Below are positions 28,683 through 39,615 of a stretch of DNA of 64,000 nt, in pieces. Position numbers and translations under genes: made by a program. The DNA is from Prochlorococcus sp. AG-347-I15 (GTDB lineage: Bacteria > Cyanobacteriota > Cyanobacteriia > PCC-6307 > Cyanobiaceae), in assembly GCA_003281585.1 (NCBI GenBank), contig QCBN01000002.1, positions 124,001 through 188,000 on the forward strand. The letters are read 5' to 3'. The notes below the pieces were generated by a model that was not told where the DNA came from, did no database searches, and saw only the letters and a list, made by a program, of their open reading frames with translations. Every line of letters begins with the position of its first letter. Positions within the stretch are counted from its first letter, which is position 1.

Positions 28683-28877
28683 TTGTTTGATAAAGAGAAT
28701 TTAAAATACTTTTTTATCTGGCTAGTTTCATTTTTGCTGTCTGGAATATTTAAACTTATTGGATGCTGGGATCCAAATGTTTTAATAATTAATAACTTTC
28801 TTCTCTTGTTACTGGTTTTTGGTCCAGCTCTTTTAGTTACAATGATATTAGTCTTTAAAAAGTTTTCAAATTCTTAA
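28683..28877 (+). CDS. Small membrane protein, TTG start
   Basis: 64 residues with two predicted transmembrane helices: about 10-27 (FFIWLVSFLLSGIFKLI) and 35-58. No family is recognised. The only start available after the in-frame TGA at 28665 is TTG at 28683; no Shine-Dalgarno is obvious. It runs divergently from DUF3134 and 36 nt ahead of argG on the same strand. Hydrophobic pattern and length suggest a real gene, but without homology it stays tentative. Confidence 0.55.
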   Translation: MFDKENLKYFFIWLVSFLLSGIFKLIGCWDPNVLIINNFLLLLLVFGPALLVTMILVFKKFSNS

Positions 28878-28913
28878 TTTCGTCAAAAATTTTAATTTAT
28901 GGAGCAAATTTAG

Positions 28914-30128
28914 ATGCAGCAGGTAAAAAAAGTTGTACTAGCGTATTCTGGTGGTGTAGATACGAGCGTTTGCATTCCATATTTAAAGAATGAATATGGT
29001 ATTGCAGAAGTGATTACTTTTGTAGCAGACCTTGGTCAAGGCGAAGATTTAGAACTTATTAGGCAAAAAGCTTTAAATTCTGGTGCATCTCAATCAATCG
29101 TTGGTAATTTAGTCAATAGTTTTGTTGAGAGATACGCTTTTCCAGCCATAAGGGCAAATGCTTTGTATTTAGATAAATATCCTTTATCTACAGCTCTTGC
29201 AAGGCCCTTAATTGCCGAACATCTAGTAAATATTGCCCGAGAGATTAATGCTGATGCGGTAGCTCATGGATGTACTGGTAAAGGCAATGATCAAGTCCGA
29301 TTTGATTTAGCAATTAATGCTTTAGGCCCTGATCTGAAAATAATTACTCCCGCAAGGGAGTGGAATATGAGTAGGGAAGAGGCAATAGTATATGGAGAAA
29401 AATTTGGCATTCCTGCACCAGTATCAAAAAAATCACCATATTCAATTGACGTTAACTTACTAGGTAGGAGTATTGAAGCGGGGATTTTAGAGGATCCAAT
29501 GCAAGAGGCTCCCGAAGACATATTCGCGATGACATCATCTATTGATAATTCACCTGATTCCTCTCTAGATATAGAAATTGCTTTTAAAAATGGTTTTCCA
29601 GTTGCAATTAATGATGAATTTTTATCTCCAGTAGAACTTATACAAAAAGCAAATGATCTTGCAGGTACGCATGGTTTTGGAAGAATAGATATGATTGAAG
29701 ATCGAGTAGTAGGAATTAAAAGTAGAGAGATATATGAAACACCTGGCCTCTTACTTTTAATCAAAGCTCATAAAGAATTAGAGAGCATTACATTAAACCC
29801 AGATGTTGTGGACTTTAAAGGAATAGTGGAAAAAAAATGGGGTCAACTAGTTTATCAAGGTTTTTGGTTTGGACCTCTTAAAGATAGTTTAGATGCATTT
29901 ATTTCATCGACTCAAACTTCAGTTAATGGAAGAGTAAAAATTAGACTTCATAAGGGGAACGCAATAGTAATTGGGAGAATGTCAGAAAATAATTCACTTT
30001 ATAGGGAAGATTTGGCAACTTATAGCAAAGATGATGTTTTTAATCATTCTTTAGCTGAAGGTTTTATTTATATGTGGGGTATGTCTAATAAAATATGGGC
30101 TGAGTTAAATTCAAAAACCCAATATTAA
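28914..30128 (+). CDS. argG: Argininosuccinate synthase
   Basis: 404 residues, the usual length. It joins citrulline and aspartate using ATP, the step before argH. The PP-loop [12 protein letters not shown] is near residue 8, [14 protein letters not shown] near 117 and [12 protein letters not shown] near 185. It converges with rpsF with only 3 nt between the stop codons. A long antisense open frame inside it (29291-29764) is a shadow of the conserved sequence. Confidence 0.97.
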   Translation: MQQVKKVVLAYSGGVDTSVCIPYLKNEYGIAEVITFVADLGQGEDLELIRQKALNSGASQSIVGNLVNSFVERYAFPAIRANALYLDKYPLSTALARPLIAEHLVNIAREINADAVAHGCTGKGNDQVRFDLAINALGPDLKIITPAREWNMSREEAIVYGEKFGIPAPVSKKSPYSIDVNLLGRSIEAGILEDPMQEAPEDIFAMTSSIDNSPDSSLDIEIAFKNGFPVAINDEFLSPVELIQKANDLAGTHGFGRIDMIEDRVVGIKSREIYETPGLLLLIKAHKELESITLNPDVVDFKGIVEKKWGQLVYQGFWFGPLKDSLDAFISSTQTSVNGRVKIRLHKGNAIVIGRMSENNSLYREDLATYSKDDVFNHSLAEGFIYMWGMSNKIWAELNSKTQY

Positions 30129-30131
30129 TAT

Positions 30132-30620
30132 TTAAGATTCTGTACTTTCTGTGATTTGAGTATCATCTTTTCCCGAAGTTGAAGTATCTGCATTTATTGC
30201 TGGTTGTTTTTCCTCAGATTCAACTTTAGTTTTTGGATTTTCTTTATCATCTGCTTGAGTTGAACTTTTAGTAGAAGATCTTGGAGTTGGTAAAGGTCCT
30301 TCTTGTTTAACGGTCATATATCTTATAACATCTTCACCCAGTCTCATTGCCTTTTCAATTTTGAAAATATGTTGTCCATCACCTTGATGACTTAGTTGGA
30401 CGTAAATACCCTCTCTATGTTTTGCTATTTGATAGGCTAATCTTCTCTTACCTCTCATTTGACTATCGAGGATGGTACCGCCAAATTCCTCTAAAAGCTT
30501 ATTGTATTTATTAATATGGTTAGTTACTTCATCTTCCGCAATATCTGGGCGGAGAATGTACATTGTTTCGTAATAAGATTGTTGATCATTCATAGTTTCA
30601 GACAAGGTCTTTTGGCTCAT
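30132..30620 (-). CDS. rpsF: 30S ribosomal protein S6 with long acidic tail
   Basis: 162 residues against about 95-135 in most bacteria. The S6 fold is in residues 15-108: [12 protein letters not shown] opens it, [26 protein letters not shown] (shown in part) is the basic RNA-binding centre and [14 protein letters not shown] closes it. Residues 110-162 are a polar Ser/Thr/Glu/Lys tail with no fold, a cyanobacterial trait that is long here. In Prochlorococcus rpsF sits alone, away from rpsR. A second Met at residue 10 is an alternative start. It binds the central domain of 16S rRNA with S18. Confidence 0.93.
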   Translation of the reverse strand: MSQKTLSETMNDQQSYYETMYILRPDIAEDEVTNHINKYNKLLEEFGGTILDSQMRGKRRLAYQIAKHREGIYVQLSHQGDGQHIFKIEKAMRLGEDVIRYMTVKQEGPLPTPRSSTKSSTQADDKENPKTKVESEEKQPAINADTSTSGKDDTQITESTES

Positions 30621-30685
30621 AAAATTAATGCAATGAGCGTCTGTACATCTTTAACGATACATCATGATGCGCAATACCTTGAAAA

Positions 30686-31561
30686 TTAGAATGGTTTATT
30701 TTCAAGATATTCTTTGAGTGCGTCATTCATAATATGAAAAGGTACATTTAAGCCATTTGTCCAAAATGATAATGATTTTGATCCCTGAGCAACAAGCATT
30801 TGCAAACCATCGATAGTCATACATCCTTTGTTGGCGCTAAATTTCAGTAGGTGAGTTGGGGCTGGGTTATATATTAAATCATAAACAATTGTTTTTGAGT
30901 TGAGAGATCTCCAAAAAGACTCCCCATATGGCAATATATTAATTTCATCTTTTGCTTTTTTCATTCCTACTGGAGTTGTATTTATAACTAAATCTGCTTC
31001 TTCCATTAAATTTTGAACTTCATTATCATTATTTAACAAACCCTGAAGTTTAATTTGATTTTCAAAATTTTTTATTAATTCATTTAGTGATGCTTTGTTC
31101 CGTGATACTACTGAAATTTTTGAAAGATTTAAATTTATTAATCCTTGAATAACAGATCGTGCTGCACCACCGGAGCCAAGAACAATCGATTGTTTGTTTT
31201 TTAAATTTAATGTTTTTAACGGATAAATAAATCCTTCTACATCCGTATTAGTTGCGCTCCATTCTTTTTCAGAATTTAATTTTAGTGTATTAATTGCTTT
31301 CAGTTTGCTTGCAATAGGGGAAATTTCACTACAGAGGTTAAATACTTTTTCTTTATGGGGAATTGTAATATTTAAACCTTTGCAATTAATTTTTTTCAAA
31401 GAATTCAGAACTAATTCTAGATCTTCATCTTTGCAAGGTATAGCAATATAAATTAAATCTAGGCCTAAATATTGAAGGGCTGCATTTTGCATAATCGGTG
31501 ACAAGGAATGACTTACTGGATTGCCAATTAACGCGATAAAAGATGTTTTACTTGAAATCAT
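30686..31561 (-). CDS. aroE: Shikimate dehydrogenase
   Basis: 291 residues. NADPH-dependent reduction of 3-dehydroshikimate to shikimate. NPVSHSLSPIMQNAAL near residue 13 is the substrate-binding signature with the Ser pair, NITIPHKEKV near 68 holds the catalytic Lys, and VLGSGGAARSVIQGL near 128 is the NADP Rossmann loop. GLQMLVAQG near 250 closes the family pattern. It is divergent from dnaK (115 nt gap). The DAHP synthase of the same pathway is at 39.6 kb, not adjacent. Confidence 0.95.
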   Translation of the reverse strand: MISSKTSFIALIGNPVSHSLSPIMQNAALQYLGLDLIYIAIPCKDEDLELVLNSLKKINCKGLNITIPHKEKVFNLCSEISPIASKLKAINTLKLNSEKEWSATNTDVEGFIYPLKTLNLKNKQSIVLGSGGAARSVIQGLINLNLSKISVVSRNKASLNELIKNFENQIKLQGLLNNDNEVQNLMEEADLVINTTPVGMKKAKDEINILPYGESFWRSLNSKTIVYDLIYNPAPTHLLKFSANKGCMTIDGLQMLVAQGSKSLSFWTNGLNVPFHIMNDALKEYLENKPF

Positions 31562-31676
31562 GTTTACAATTTTTTCTTAAAAATAACGATCTGTTCGGGA
31601 ACCACACCCAGTCTTTGAGTAACAATAATGACGCCGATGAACGATTATGGAGAATATAAAATATTGAAATTTACCC

Positions 31677-33584
31677 ATGGGGAAGGTTGTAGGCATCGAT
31701 TTAGGAACAACTAATAGTTGTGTCGCTGTAATGGAAGGTGGTAAACCTACTGTAATAGCAAATGCTGAGGGTTTCAGAACTACTCCATCAGTTGTTGCAT
31801 ATACGAAAAATCAAGATCAGCTTGTTGGACAAATCGCAAAAAGACAAGCTGTTATGAATCCTGAAAATACTTTTTATTCTGCAAAGCGTTTTGTTGGTAG
31901 AAGAGTTGATGAAGTGAATGAAGAATCGAAAGAAGTTAGTTATTCAGTTGAAAAATCTGGATCTAGTGTCAAATTAAAGTGCCCTATTTTAGATAAGCAG
32001 TTTTCTCCTGAAGAGGTAAGTTCTCAAGTTTTGAGAAAGTTAGCAGATGATGCGGGAAAATATCTTGGTGAAAAAGTTACACAAGCTGTAATTACAGTGC
32101 CAGCTTATTTTAATGATTCTCAAAGACAGGCTACAAAAGATGCAGGAAAGATTGCAGGTTTAGAAGTCCTTCGAATTGTTAATGAGCCAACCGCAGCAGC
32201 TTTGGCATATGGTTTAGATAAAGAAAATGAAAAAATTCTTGTTTTTGATTTAGGGGGAGGAACATTTGATGTTTCAGTTATTGAAGCGGGTGATGGAGTA
32301 ACTGAAGTTTTATCCACATCCGGAGATACCCATCTTGGAGGTGATGATTTCGATAGGTGCATAGTAGATCATTTAGCTAGTACTTTTAAATCAAATGAAG
32401 GAATCGACCTTAGGCAAGATAAGCAAGCTTTGCAAAGACTTACTGAAGCAGCAGAAAAAGCAAAAATTGAGCTTTCAAATGCTACTCAAAGTGAAATAAA
32501 TTTACCCTTTATTACAGCGACTCCCGAAGGACCAAAACATTTGGATTTGAATTTAACTCGAGCAAAGTTCGAGGAATTAGCTGCTTCTCTAATTGATAGG
32601 TGTAAGACCCCAGTTGAGAGAGCTATCAGTGATGCAAAAATTTCTACTAGTGAAATTGATGAAGTTGTTATGGTGGGAGGCTCATCAAGAATTCCTGCTG
32701 TTTTAGATTTAGTTAAAAAAATAATTGGTAAAGAACCAAATCAAACTGTTAATCCTGATGAGGTTGTAGCTGTTGGAGCTGCTATTCAGGGAGGAGTTTT
32801 AGCAGGAGAGGTTAAAGATATATTGTTACTTGACGTTACTCCACTTTCTTTAGGTGTAGAGACTTTAGGGGGAGTAATGACAAAAATGATCAATCGAAAT
32901 ACTACTGTACCTACGAAGAAATCTGAAACATATTCAACTGCTGTTGATGGACAAACAAATGTAGAAATTCACGTATTGCAGGGTGAAAGAGAAATGGCTT
33001 CTGATAACAAAAGCTTAGGAACTTTCAGATTGGATGGTATACCTTCAGCACCTAGAGGGGTTCCACAAATTGAAGTTACATTTGATATTGATGCAAATGG
33101 AATTCTTAGTGTTACCGCTAAAGATAAAGGAAGTGGTAAAGAGCAAAGTATTTCTATTACTGGTGCTTCAACTCTATCTGATAATGAGGTAGAAAAAATG
33201 GTAAAAGATGCTGAATCAAATGCATCTGCAGATAAAGAAAAAAGAGAAAAAATCGATTTAAAAAATCAAGCTGAAACACTTGTCTATCAGACAGAAAAGC
33301 AGCTTGGCGAGCTGGGAGATAAAATTGATGCTGCAGCAAAGTCTAAAGTTGAAGAAAAAAGTAATGCTTTAAAAGAGGCAACTTCAAAAGAAGATTACGA
33401 ATCAATGAAAAAACTTCTTGAAGAGCTTCAGCAAGAACTTTATGCAGTTGGCTCATCTGTTTATCAGCAACCAGGCAATCAGCCACCATCCCCTGGCGCG
33501 GCGGGAGGTCCTAATCAAAGTGATTCAAACGAAAAGGGTGGAGATGATGTAATTGATGCAGATTTTACTGAAACCGAAGATTAA
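31677..33584 (+). CDS. dnaK: Chaperone DnaK (DnaK2-like)
   Basis: 635 residues. Hsp70 ATPase domain: [13 protein letters not shown] near residue 5, [22 protein letters not shown] near 145 (shown in part), [11 protein letters not shown] near 190 and [12 protein letters not shown] near 332. The substrate domain has [14 protein letters not shown] near 385 and the tail ends [13 protein letters not shown], the acidic end shared by DnaK proteins that cooperate with DnaJ and GrpE. Cyanobacteria have several dnaK genes; this length and tail fit DnaK2, the general stress chaperone. No dnaJ or grpE is adjacent. Its stop overlaps that of the DAO gene by 4 nt. Confidence 0.95.
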   Translation: MGKVVGIDLGTTNSCVAVMEGGKPTVIANAEGFRTTPSVVAYTKNQDQLVGQIAKRQAVMNPENTFYSAKRFVGRRVDEVNEESKEVSYSVEKSGSSVKLKCPILDKQFSPEEVSSQVLRKLADDAGKYLGEKVTQAVITVPAYFNDSQRQATKDAGKIAGLEVLRIVNEPTAAALAYGLDKENEKILVFDLGGGTFDVSVIEAGDGVTEVLSTSGDTHLGGDDFDRCIVDHLASTFKSNEGIDLRQDKQALQRLTEAAEKAKIELSNATQSEINLPFITATPEGPKHLDLNLTRAKFEELAASLIDRCKTPVERAISDAKISTSEIDEVVMVGGSSRIPAVLDLVKKIIGKEPNQTVNPDEVVAVGAAIQGGVLAGEVKDILLLDVTPLSLGVETLGGVMTKMINRNTTVPTKKSETYSTAVDGQTNVEIHVLQGEREMASDNKSLGTFRLDGIPSAPRGVPQIEVTFDIDANGILSVTAKDKGSGKEQSISITGASTLSDNEVEKMVKDAESNASADKEKREKIDLKNQAETLVYQTEKQLGELGDKIDAAAKSKVEEKSNALKEATSKEDYESMKKLLEELQQELYAVGSSVYQQPGNQPPSPGAAGGPNQSDSNEKGGDDVIDADFTETED

Positions 33585-34663
33585 GAAAAGTAATTTTTAA
33601 TTTCATTAGCAACCCATTTAGAACAAGCTGGAGCAAGTAGAATCCCATTTTTATAAAAACCTGTACATATAATTAATCCATCTTCAAGATTTTTCATTAT
33701 CGGTGAAGGCTCACCATCTGGCCTTGACCTTATTCCGTACCATTTTTTAGAAATCTTCCCTTTCATCAGCCAATTTGGTTTTTTATCGAGGAAATTTGTA
33801 AGTTTTTCGAAAGTATTTTCTTCTGGCTTGGTACTATATTCGTCTGTTGAGCCAATAATTAGCTTATTTTTTGATTTTGGAATTATATTTTTACCATTTA
33901 TATTGAATTGTTTTGGCAGAGATAATAAATCAACTTCTGCATCATTTACATCAATTTCCATAGCTTGACCCAAGACAGGTTTTAATGTGATGTTGTGAGA
34001 TATGCTATCTATCAAATCAATTGCTTTTAGTGAATTGCACAAAATAACCATATCAGATTTGATATTTTCATTGTTTCTTGTTGTAGAAATCCATTGATTA
34101 TTTGATTTTCTGATTTTTATTATTTCTCCTTTTGAAAAATTGACTTTTTTATGTTTTAGATATTTATCTAATGTTTGAAGTAAATAAAAAGGATTTATTC
34201 TTCCATCTTTGATGGAAATCATTCCTTTTATGTTTTTTGTTTGGAAGGCTTTATTTATATTCTTGATAAATATTGATTCTCCTTCTAAAATTCGTAAGTT
34301 TTGATCATTATTTTCATAAATAAATTTCTCTAATTTTTTAAACTTTTCCTCATTAGTAGTTAATTGTATTAATGGTTTTTCGATATTTAATTCACTATTA
34401 AATTTTTGCAGGAATGTAATCCATTGTGGCCATAATTCAATACTTTGTTTCCTGAGATCCCAGCTTCTACCTTTTCTTTTTTGATACATATTACCCATTA
34501 GTAAGCCTAAAGCTGCATAGCTACTATTTTGGAGTTCAGTTGGATCTATTATCGTTACCTGGAAACCTAATTCTGATAATTCTAAGGCGTTAAATTTTCC
34601 AATAATCCCTGATCCTATAACAACTATGTGTGCTTTTTGAAAATTTTCTTTTAAGCTTTTCAT
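33581..34663 (-). CDS. FAD-dependent DAO-family oxidoreductase (glycine-oxidase-like)
   Basis: 360 residues. The N-terminal FAD Rossmann fold is [23 protein letters not shown] near residues 15-36 (shown in part), with the D at the end of the second strand (IIDP). The C-terminal GSTDEYS near 270, [11 protein letters not shown] near 310 and [17 protein letters not shown] near 325 match the D-amino-acid-oxidase/ThiO/GlpD superfamily. ThiO-like glycine oxidase for thiamine is possible, but cyanobacterial ThiO is usually fused to ThiG and no thi gene is near. It converges with dnaK and is divergent from purU. Substrate left open. Confidence 0.85.
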   Translation of the reverse strand: MKSLKENFQKAHIVVIGSGIIGKFNALELSELGFQVTIIDPTELQNSSYAALGLLMGNMYQKRKGRSWDLRKQSIELWPQWITFLQKFNSELNIEKPLIQLTTNEEKFKKLEKFIYENNDQNLRILEGESIFIKNINKAFQTKNIKGMISIKDGRINPFYLLQTLDKYLKHKKVNFSKGEIIKIRKSNNQWISTTRNNENIKSDMVILCNSLKAIDLIDSISHNITLKPVLGQAMEIDVNDAEVDLLSLPKQFNINGKNIIPKSKNKLIIGSTDEYSTKPEENTFEKLTNFLDKKPNWLMKGKISKKWYGIRSRPDGEPSPIMKNLEDGLIICTGFYKNGILLAPACSKWVANEIKNYFS

Positions 34664-34711
34664 TGATATATTAGATATACTTGCTTATCTGACTTAATAG
34701 TTAAAGATTTT

Positions 34712-35566
34712 TTGGAACACCCTTCAATTATATTCAAAATTGTTTGTCCCGATCGTCCTGGCCTTGTAAGTTTACTTACAAGTTGGATTTCAAATTATGG
34801 TGGAAATATAAAACATTCTGATCATCATACAGATCAAGATGCGGGTTTGTTTCTCAGTAGAATTGAATGGAATAGTAACAATAGTTTTTTTAATAGAGAT
34901 GAAATTTATAAAGAATTTGAAAAAATTGCGAATGAAGTAAATGGAAAATTTAACGTAAATTATTCTGATGAAATTCCTAATGTTGCTATTTTTGTGAGTA
35001 AACAAAATCATTGTTTGATTGATTTACTTTGGCGAGTAAGAAATGGAGAACTCAAAATGAGAGTCCCGTTAATAATTTCAAATCACTCTGATCTTGAAAA
35101 TATTGCAAATGACTTTAATGCAAAATTTGTTCACATTGATACCTTTAAAACAGATAAATCTATTGTCGAAAATCAATTTTTACATTTATTAAAAGAATAT
35201 GAGATTGATCTTGTTGTTTTAGCCAAATATATGCAAATTTTGAGTGACTCTTTTTTAGAAAAGTTTTCTTCAATAATTAATATTCACCATTCTTTCTTAC
35301 CTGCATTTAAGGGCGGTCAGCCATATCATCGAGCTTGGAAGAGAGGTGTTAAATTAATCGGTGCTACTGCTCACTATGTTACTGAAGATCTTGATGAAGG
35401 CCCAATAATTGAGCAATGCACAGTTGATGTTAGTCATAGGGATGAAGTGGATGATTTGATTAGAAAAGGAAGAGATATTGAAAGAATAGCTTTAGCAAGA
35501 GCAGTTAGATTACATCTGAATCATCAAGTATTTGTTTATAACAGCAAAACTGCTGTTTTTGACTGA
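34712..35566 (+). CDS. purU: Formyltetrahydrofolate deformylase
   Basis: 284 residues with a TTG start; no ATG or GTG is in frame between the upstream stop at 34664 and 34712, and the first residues already fit the ACT domain (IVCPDRPGLVSLLTSW). Residues 95-280 form the formyltransferase-like hydrolase domain: INIHHSFLPAFKGGQPYHRA near residue 190 carries the catalytic Asn and His and ATAHYVTEDLDEGPII near 220 the Asp. PurU releases formate from 10-formyl-THF and adjusts the one-carbon pool; gcvT feeds the same pool at 53.8 kb. Divergent from the DAO gene by 48 nt. Confidence 0.93.
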   Translation: MEHPSIIFKIVCPDRPGLVSLLTSWISNYGGNIKHSDHHTDQDAGLFLSRIEWNSNNSFFNRDEIYKEFEKIANEVNGKFNVNYSDEIPNVAIFVSKQNHCLIDLLWRVRNGELKMRVPLIISNHSDLENIANDFNAKFVHIDTFKTDKSIVENQFLHLLKEYEIDLVVLAKYMQILSDSFLEKFSSIINIHHSFLPAFKGGQPYHRAWKRGVKLIGATAHYVTEDLDEGPIIEQCTVDVSHRDEVDDLIRKGRDIERIALARAVRLHLNHQVFVYNSKTAVFD

Positions 35567-35576
35567 AAATATTTTG

Positions 35577-36935
35577 TTAGTCTTCTAATTCTATTTGTAT
35601 TTGCCTTTCATAAATTGATTCTTCATTAAAAGCTCTTGCTATCAAGAAACTGGCAATGCAGCTTATTAACACAGGTTTCATTATTAATAAATTTTTTGTT
35701 AGAGCAAAAGCTAAAAACATTGCTGTAATTGGTGTTCGCGAACATCCTGCGACGAAAGCTCCCATTCCCGCAAAAATGTATGTACTTGGTGCATGTCCTG
35801 TCGCAATTTCCACCCAGTTCCCCATTATTAGTCCGATTGACCCTCCTAAAGTAAGCATTGGATAAAACAATCCTCCAGGAGCTCCAGATGCTGCAGCTAA
35901 ACCTGTCGTGATAAATAATACTAAAACTGCTAATAAAGCAATGCCAATACTTGTATTTTGTTCAGCTATTATTTTTTGTAATTCATCTAAATTATGAAAT
36001 GTACTGGGTAAAAAAGAGTAGATACTTCCTAAAATAAGTCCACAGATACTCATTTTTAAAACAAATTTATTTTTATACCACTTTTTCCCAAGATTTTGCA
36101 TCAACAAAACATATCTGCTGTATAATTCTGCAAATAATCCAATAATTATTCCTAGTAAAACCAAGTAAATAAAATCTACAGGTAAGAAAAAAACTGATGG
36201 GTCATATTCTTTTTGAATCAAAAATCCGAGGTTAAAATCGAAGCCTCCTGCTTTAGGATCTAAACCTAAGGCTTGAATAATATCAGCAGATGAATCTGCA
36301 ATAAAAGTTGTAATTACCACTAATAGCAAAATTGCTGGTCTTGCAGAGTTTAATAACTCTTCTATTGCATAAACAAACCCTCCTAATGGAGCGCTAAATA
36401 CTGCAGCTATTCCAGCGCCACCACCTGCTGCAACTATTACTCTTCTGAAAGCTGCAGGAGCTTTGAGCCACTTGGCCATTTGCCAAGCCACTGATCCTCC
36501 CATTTGAACTGATGGACCTTCTGGGCCCAAAGGGAATCCACTACCAATAGCAATAATTCCTGATATTAGCTTTACTAATCCTACTTTTAAATTCATTGGA
36601 ACTTTTTTATGTCTTAAAAAACCCATGATTTGACTCACCCCTGAACCTTTTGCAGCAGGTGCTATATTTTTGATCAAATATCCTGCAATAGCTCCTCCTA
36701 GAGCTCCAAAAATAGGTAAGACCGCAATAGATGGGAATTGGTCTAATAGTGCTAATCTCCAATTATTAATAAAATAGATTCCAGTTTTAAAAGATATGCT
36801 TGTAATTGAGGCTCCTAAACCTGTTAATAATAGTGAGAATGCAACGACTAGAGATCTTTGTTTTAATAATTTTTTGATGCTACGAGAAGAATTATTACTT
36901 GTTTTTTGAATATTATCTTTTATAAAGTTTGGCAT
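35577..36935 (-). CDS. ClC-type chloride channel or H+/Cl- antiporter
   Basis: 452 residues, with many hydrophobic helices typical of ClC. The three filter motifs are seen: KGSGVSQ (GSGIP-type) near residue 95, GPEGPSVQMG near 140 with the gating Glu, and GAPGGLFYPML near 350. The inner proton-transfer Glu position also keeps acid residues (AIEELLN near 188), which argues for a proton-coupled antiporter rather than a passive channel. It lacks the C-terminal CBS domains of larger members. Its 3' end is 10 nt from the purU stop (convergent), and it follows acnB on the same strand by 9 nt. Confidence 0.92.
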   Translation of the reverse strand: MPNFIKDNIQKTSNNSSRSIKKLLKQRSLVVAFSLLLTGLGASITSISFKTGIYFINNWRLALLDQFPSIAVLPIFGALGGAIAGYLIKNIAPAAKGSGVSQIMGFLRHKKVPMNLKVGLVKLISGIIAIGSGFPLGPEGPSVQMGGSVAWQMAKWLKAPAAFRRVIVAAGGGAGIAAVFSAPLGGFVYAIEELLNSARPAILLLVVITTFIADSSADIIQALGLDPKAGGFDFNLGFLIQKEYDPSVFFLPVDFIYLVLLGIIIGLFAELYSRYVLLMQNLGKKWYKNKFVLKMSICGLILGSIYSFLPSTFHNLDELQKIIAEQNTSIGIALLAVLVLFITTGLAAASGAPGGLFYPMLTLGGSIGLIMGNWVEIATGHAPSTYIFAGMGAFVAGCSRTPITAMFLAFALTKNLLIMKPVLISCIASFLIARAFNEESIYERQIQIELED

Positions 36936-36944
36936 AGTCCATGA

Positions 36945-39518
36945 TTACTTTGTCAAGCTGAAATCGTGTATTTCATCAAATTGAAGATAGCGATAAAGTT
37001 CATCTGAATATGGATTAATTTTATTTTTAGTAATATCCTGATATTCTTCAACTTCAGGTATTTTGCCAAGCAGTGCGCAAACTGCAGCTAATTCAGCGCT
37101 GCCTAAAAAGACTTGTGCATTCTTGCCAAGTCTATTGTCAAAATTTCTTGTACTAGTAGAAAATACTACAGATCCTTCATCTACTCTGGCTTGATTTCCC
37201 ATACATAAAGAACAGCCTGGTAACTCTAACCTTGCACCACAAGCTTCGAATATTTTGTAATAACCTTCAGCTTTTAATGTTTCTTCATCCATTTTCGTTG
37301 GTGGACAAATCCATAATTTAGATTTTAAATTTTTTATACCTTCAAGAACTTTTGCAGCTGCCCTGTAATGACCAATATTTGTCATGCAAGAACCTATAAA
37401 AACCTCGTCAATATTTGTATTTGCAACATCAGTGATTTCTTTTACATTATCTGGATCATTAGGGCAAGCAACTATAGGTTGTGTTACTTTTGCTAAATCA
37501 ATTTCAATAATTTCTTCATACTGAGCGTTTGAATCTGGTTGAATTAATGATGGTTTTTTTAACCAATTTTTCATATCATTTATTCTTCTTGAAATCGATT
37601 TTGAATCTTCATAATTACTCTCGATCATTTTTTCTAGCAGGCAAATATTGCTTCTTAAGTATTCTTGAACTGTTTCCTGAGATAAAAGTATAGTGCTACC
37701 TGCGCATGAGCGTTCTGCAGTAGCATCAGTAAGTTCAAAAGCTTGTTCAAGTTTTAGGTTTGGTAATCCCTCAATTTCCATGATTTTCCCGTTGAATACA
37801 TTTTTTTTATTTTCTTTCTCAACAGTTAAGAGTCCTTTTTTAATTGCGAAGAGGGGAATTGCATTTACTAAATCTCTTAAAGTAATTCCCGGTAATAATT
37901 CTCCTTTGAATTTAATAAGCACAGATTCTGGCATATTTAATGGCATTGATCCTATTGCAGCGGCAAATGCAACAATGCCCGAGCCTCCAGGAAATGAAAT
38001 GCCAAGAGGGAATCTTGTATGACTATCTCCACCTGTACCAACAGTATCTGGGAGAAGCATTCTATTAAGCCAGCTATGAATTATGCCATCCCCTGGCTTA
38101 AGAGCTACTCCACCTCTTTGAGATATAAAATCAGGTAATTCTTTATGGGTAAGAATATCTACTGGTTTAGGATATGCAGCTGTATGACAAAAACTTTGCA
38201 TCACTAAATCTGCAGTAAATCCTAGACAAGCTAGTTCTTTTAGCTCATCTCTCGTCATTGGTCCAGTAGTATCTTGACTGCCAACAGTGGTCATAATTGG
38301 TTCACAGGTCATTCCTGGCCTAACTCCATCAAGACCGCATGCTTTTCCTACTATTTTTTGAGCTTGAGTAAAGCCAGAATTACTTTCTGTTGGATTTTGT
38401 GGCCGGATAAATATTTCACTAGGTTGATAATCTAATTTGCTTCTAATTTTGTCTGTTAGAGATCTTCCAATCATGAGATTAATTCTGCCACCAGCTTGAA
38501 TTTCATCAGTAAGAGTTGATGGACACAAGTCGAATTGGCTTATTACTTCTTCAGTATTTGAATCTTTTTCAATTTTTTTAATAATGCCTTCATAAGGATA
38601 TATTTTAATAATATCTCCAGTTTTCATATGAGATACATCAGCTTCTATAGGAAAAGCTCCTGAATCTTGTGCGGTATTAAAGAAAATAGGAGCTATTTTG
38701 CTACCAATTACGATCCCACCTGTTTTTTTGTTTGGAACAAAAGGGATATCCTCGCCTATATGCCAAATCAGTGAATTAATAGCGGATTTTCTAGAACTCC
38801 CAGTTCCAACAACATCTCCAACATAAGCTATTGGTAAATCTTGTTTTTTTAAATTATCAAGAATCTTTAGTCCATCTGGTTTTTTAAATTCCAGCATGGC
38901 CAATGCGTGCATTGGAATATCGGGTCGTGTTGTTGCATGTACAGCCGGAGATAAGTCATCTGTGTTTGTCTCTCCATCAACTTTAAAAACTAAACAAGTA
39001 ATTTCTTTCTCTAGACTTTTTTTATTTTTGAACCATTCCGCATTTGCCCAACTATTTACAACATCTTTGGCGTGATTGTTATTTTGAGATAATTCATAGA
39101 TTTCATTAGCTGAGTCGTAAACAAGAATAATATTTTTTAAAACTTCCGCTGCTTTTTGCGCTAGTAAACAATCTTCTCCTTTAAGTATTTCAATTAGAGA
39201 ATTTACATTATATCCTCCAATCATTGTCCCTAATATTTCAATTGCTTTTTCAGGATTTATTGATTTGCTATATTTCTCGCCATTAATAATAGCTGTAAGC
39301 CAGCTTGCTTTTACGTAAGCAGCCTCATCAACTCCTGGTGGTACTCTATTTATTAGTAAATCAAGTAAATATGATGAATCATAATTATTATCTTTTTCCA
39401 ATAATTTTGTAACAAAATTTGTTTGTTCAGCATTTAGAGGCAAAGGTGGTATTCCTTTGGAAGCTCTTTCAGATACGTGATCTGCATAATCTTTTAGCAA
39501 TGTTTCCAAATTCTTCAT
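36945..39518 (-). CDS. acnB: Aconitate hydratase B
   Basis: 857 residues, the AcnB length. It interconverts citrate and isocitrate, needed for 2-oxoglutarate supply to nitrogen assimilation. The domain order is HEAT-like N-terminus (1-160), swivel domain (170-310, with GDVVGTGSSRKSAI) and catalytic domains. The 4Fe-4S ligand Cys residues are in FCHTAAYPKP near residue 440 and in the GSCMTNIGHYRA and LPGCSLCMGNQ regions near 700 and 765. It is divergent from the DAHP synthase gene by 97 nt. No defect is visible. Confidence 0.97.
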   Translation of the reverse strand: MKNLETLLKDYADHVSERASKGIPPLPLNAEQTNFVTKLLEKDNNYDSSYLLDLLINRVPPGVDEAAYVKASWLTAIINGEKYSKSINPEKAIEILGTMIGGYNVNSLIEILKGEDCLLAQKAAEVLKNIILVYDSANEIYELSQNNNHAKDVVNSWANAEWFKNKKSLEKEITCLVFKVDGETNTDDLSPAVHATTRPDIPMHALAMLEFKKPDGLKILDNLKKQDLPIAYVGDVVGTGSSRKSAINSLIWHIGEDIPFVPNKKTGGIVIGSKIAPIFFNTAQDSGAFPIEADVSHMKTGDIIKIYPYEGIIKKIEKDSNTEEVISQFDLCPSTLTDEIQAGGRINLMIGRSLTDKIRSKLDYQPSEIFIRPQNPTESNSGFTQAQKIVGKACGLDGVRPGMTCEPIMTTVGSQDTTGPMTRDELKELACLGFTADLVMQSFCHTAAYPKPVDILTHKELPDFISQRGGVALKPGDGIIHSWLNRMLLPDTVGTGGDSHTRFPLGISFPGGSGIVAFAAAIGSMPLNMPESVLIKFKGELLPGITLRDLVNAIPLFAIKKGLLTVEKENKKNVFNGKIMEIEGLPNLKLEQAFELTDATAERSCAGSTILLSQETVQEYLRSNICLLEKMIESNYEDSKSISRRINDMKNWLKKPSLIQPDSNAQYEEIIEIDLAKVTQPIVACPNDPDNVKEITDVANTNIDEVFIGSCMTNIGHYRAAAKVLEGIKNLKSKLWICPPTKMDEETLKAEGYYKIFEACGARLELPGCSLCMGNQARVDEGSVVFSTSTRNFDNRLGKNAQVFLGSAELAAVCALLGKIPEVEEYQDITKNKINPYSDELYRYLQFDEIHDFSLTK

Positions 39519-39615
39519 TAGTAAGGTTTAATGCCTAATCTATTGTTATTTTTAATATTGAAATAGAGAGTATTCATAAATGCTTTTTTAAATATTCAAA
39601 ATTCTTAATTAATCA

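Noticed and set aside
29291-29764. 157-residue open frame antisense to argG
   Set aside because: It is fully inside the conserved argG coding region and has no ribosome-binding site or protein-like motif.
31628-31714. Upstream 28-codon ORF overlapping the dnaK start
   Set aside because: ATG-initiated but with no clear ribosome-binding site and no recognisable protein; more likely the dnaK leader.
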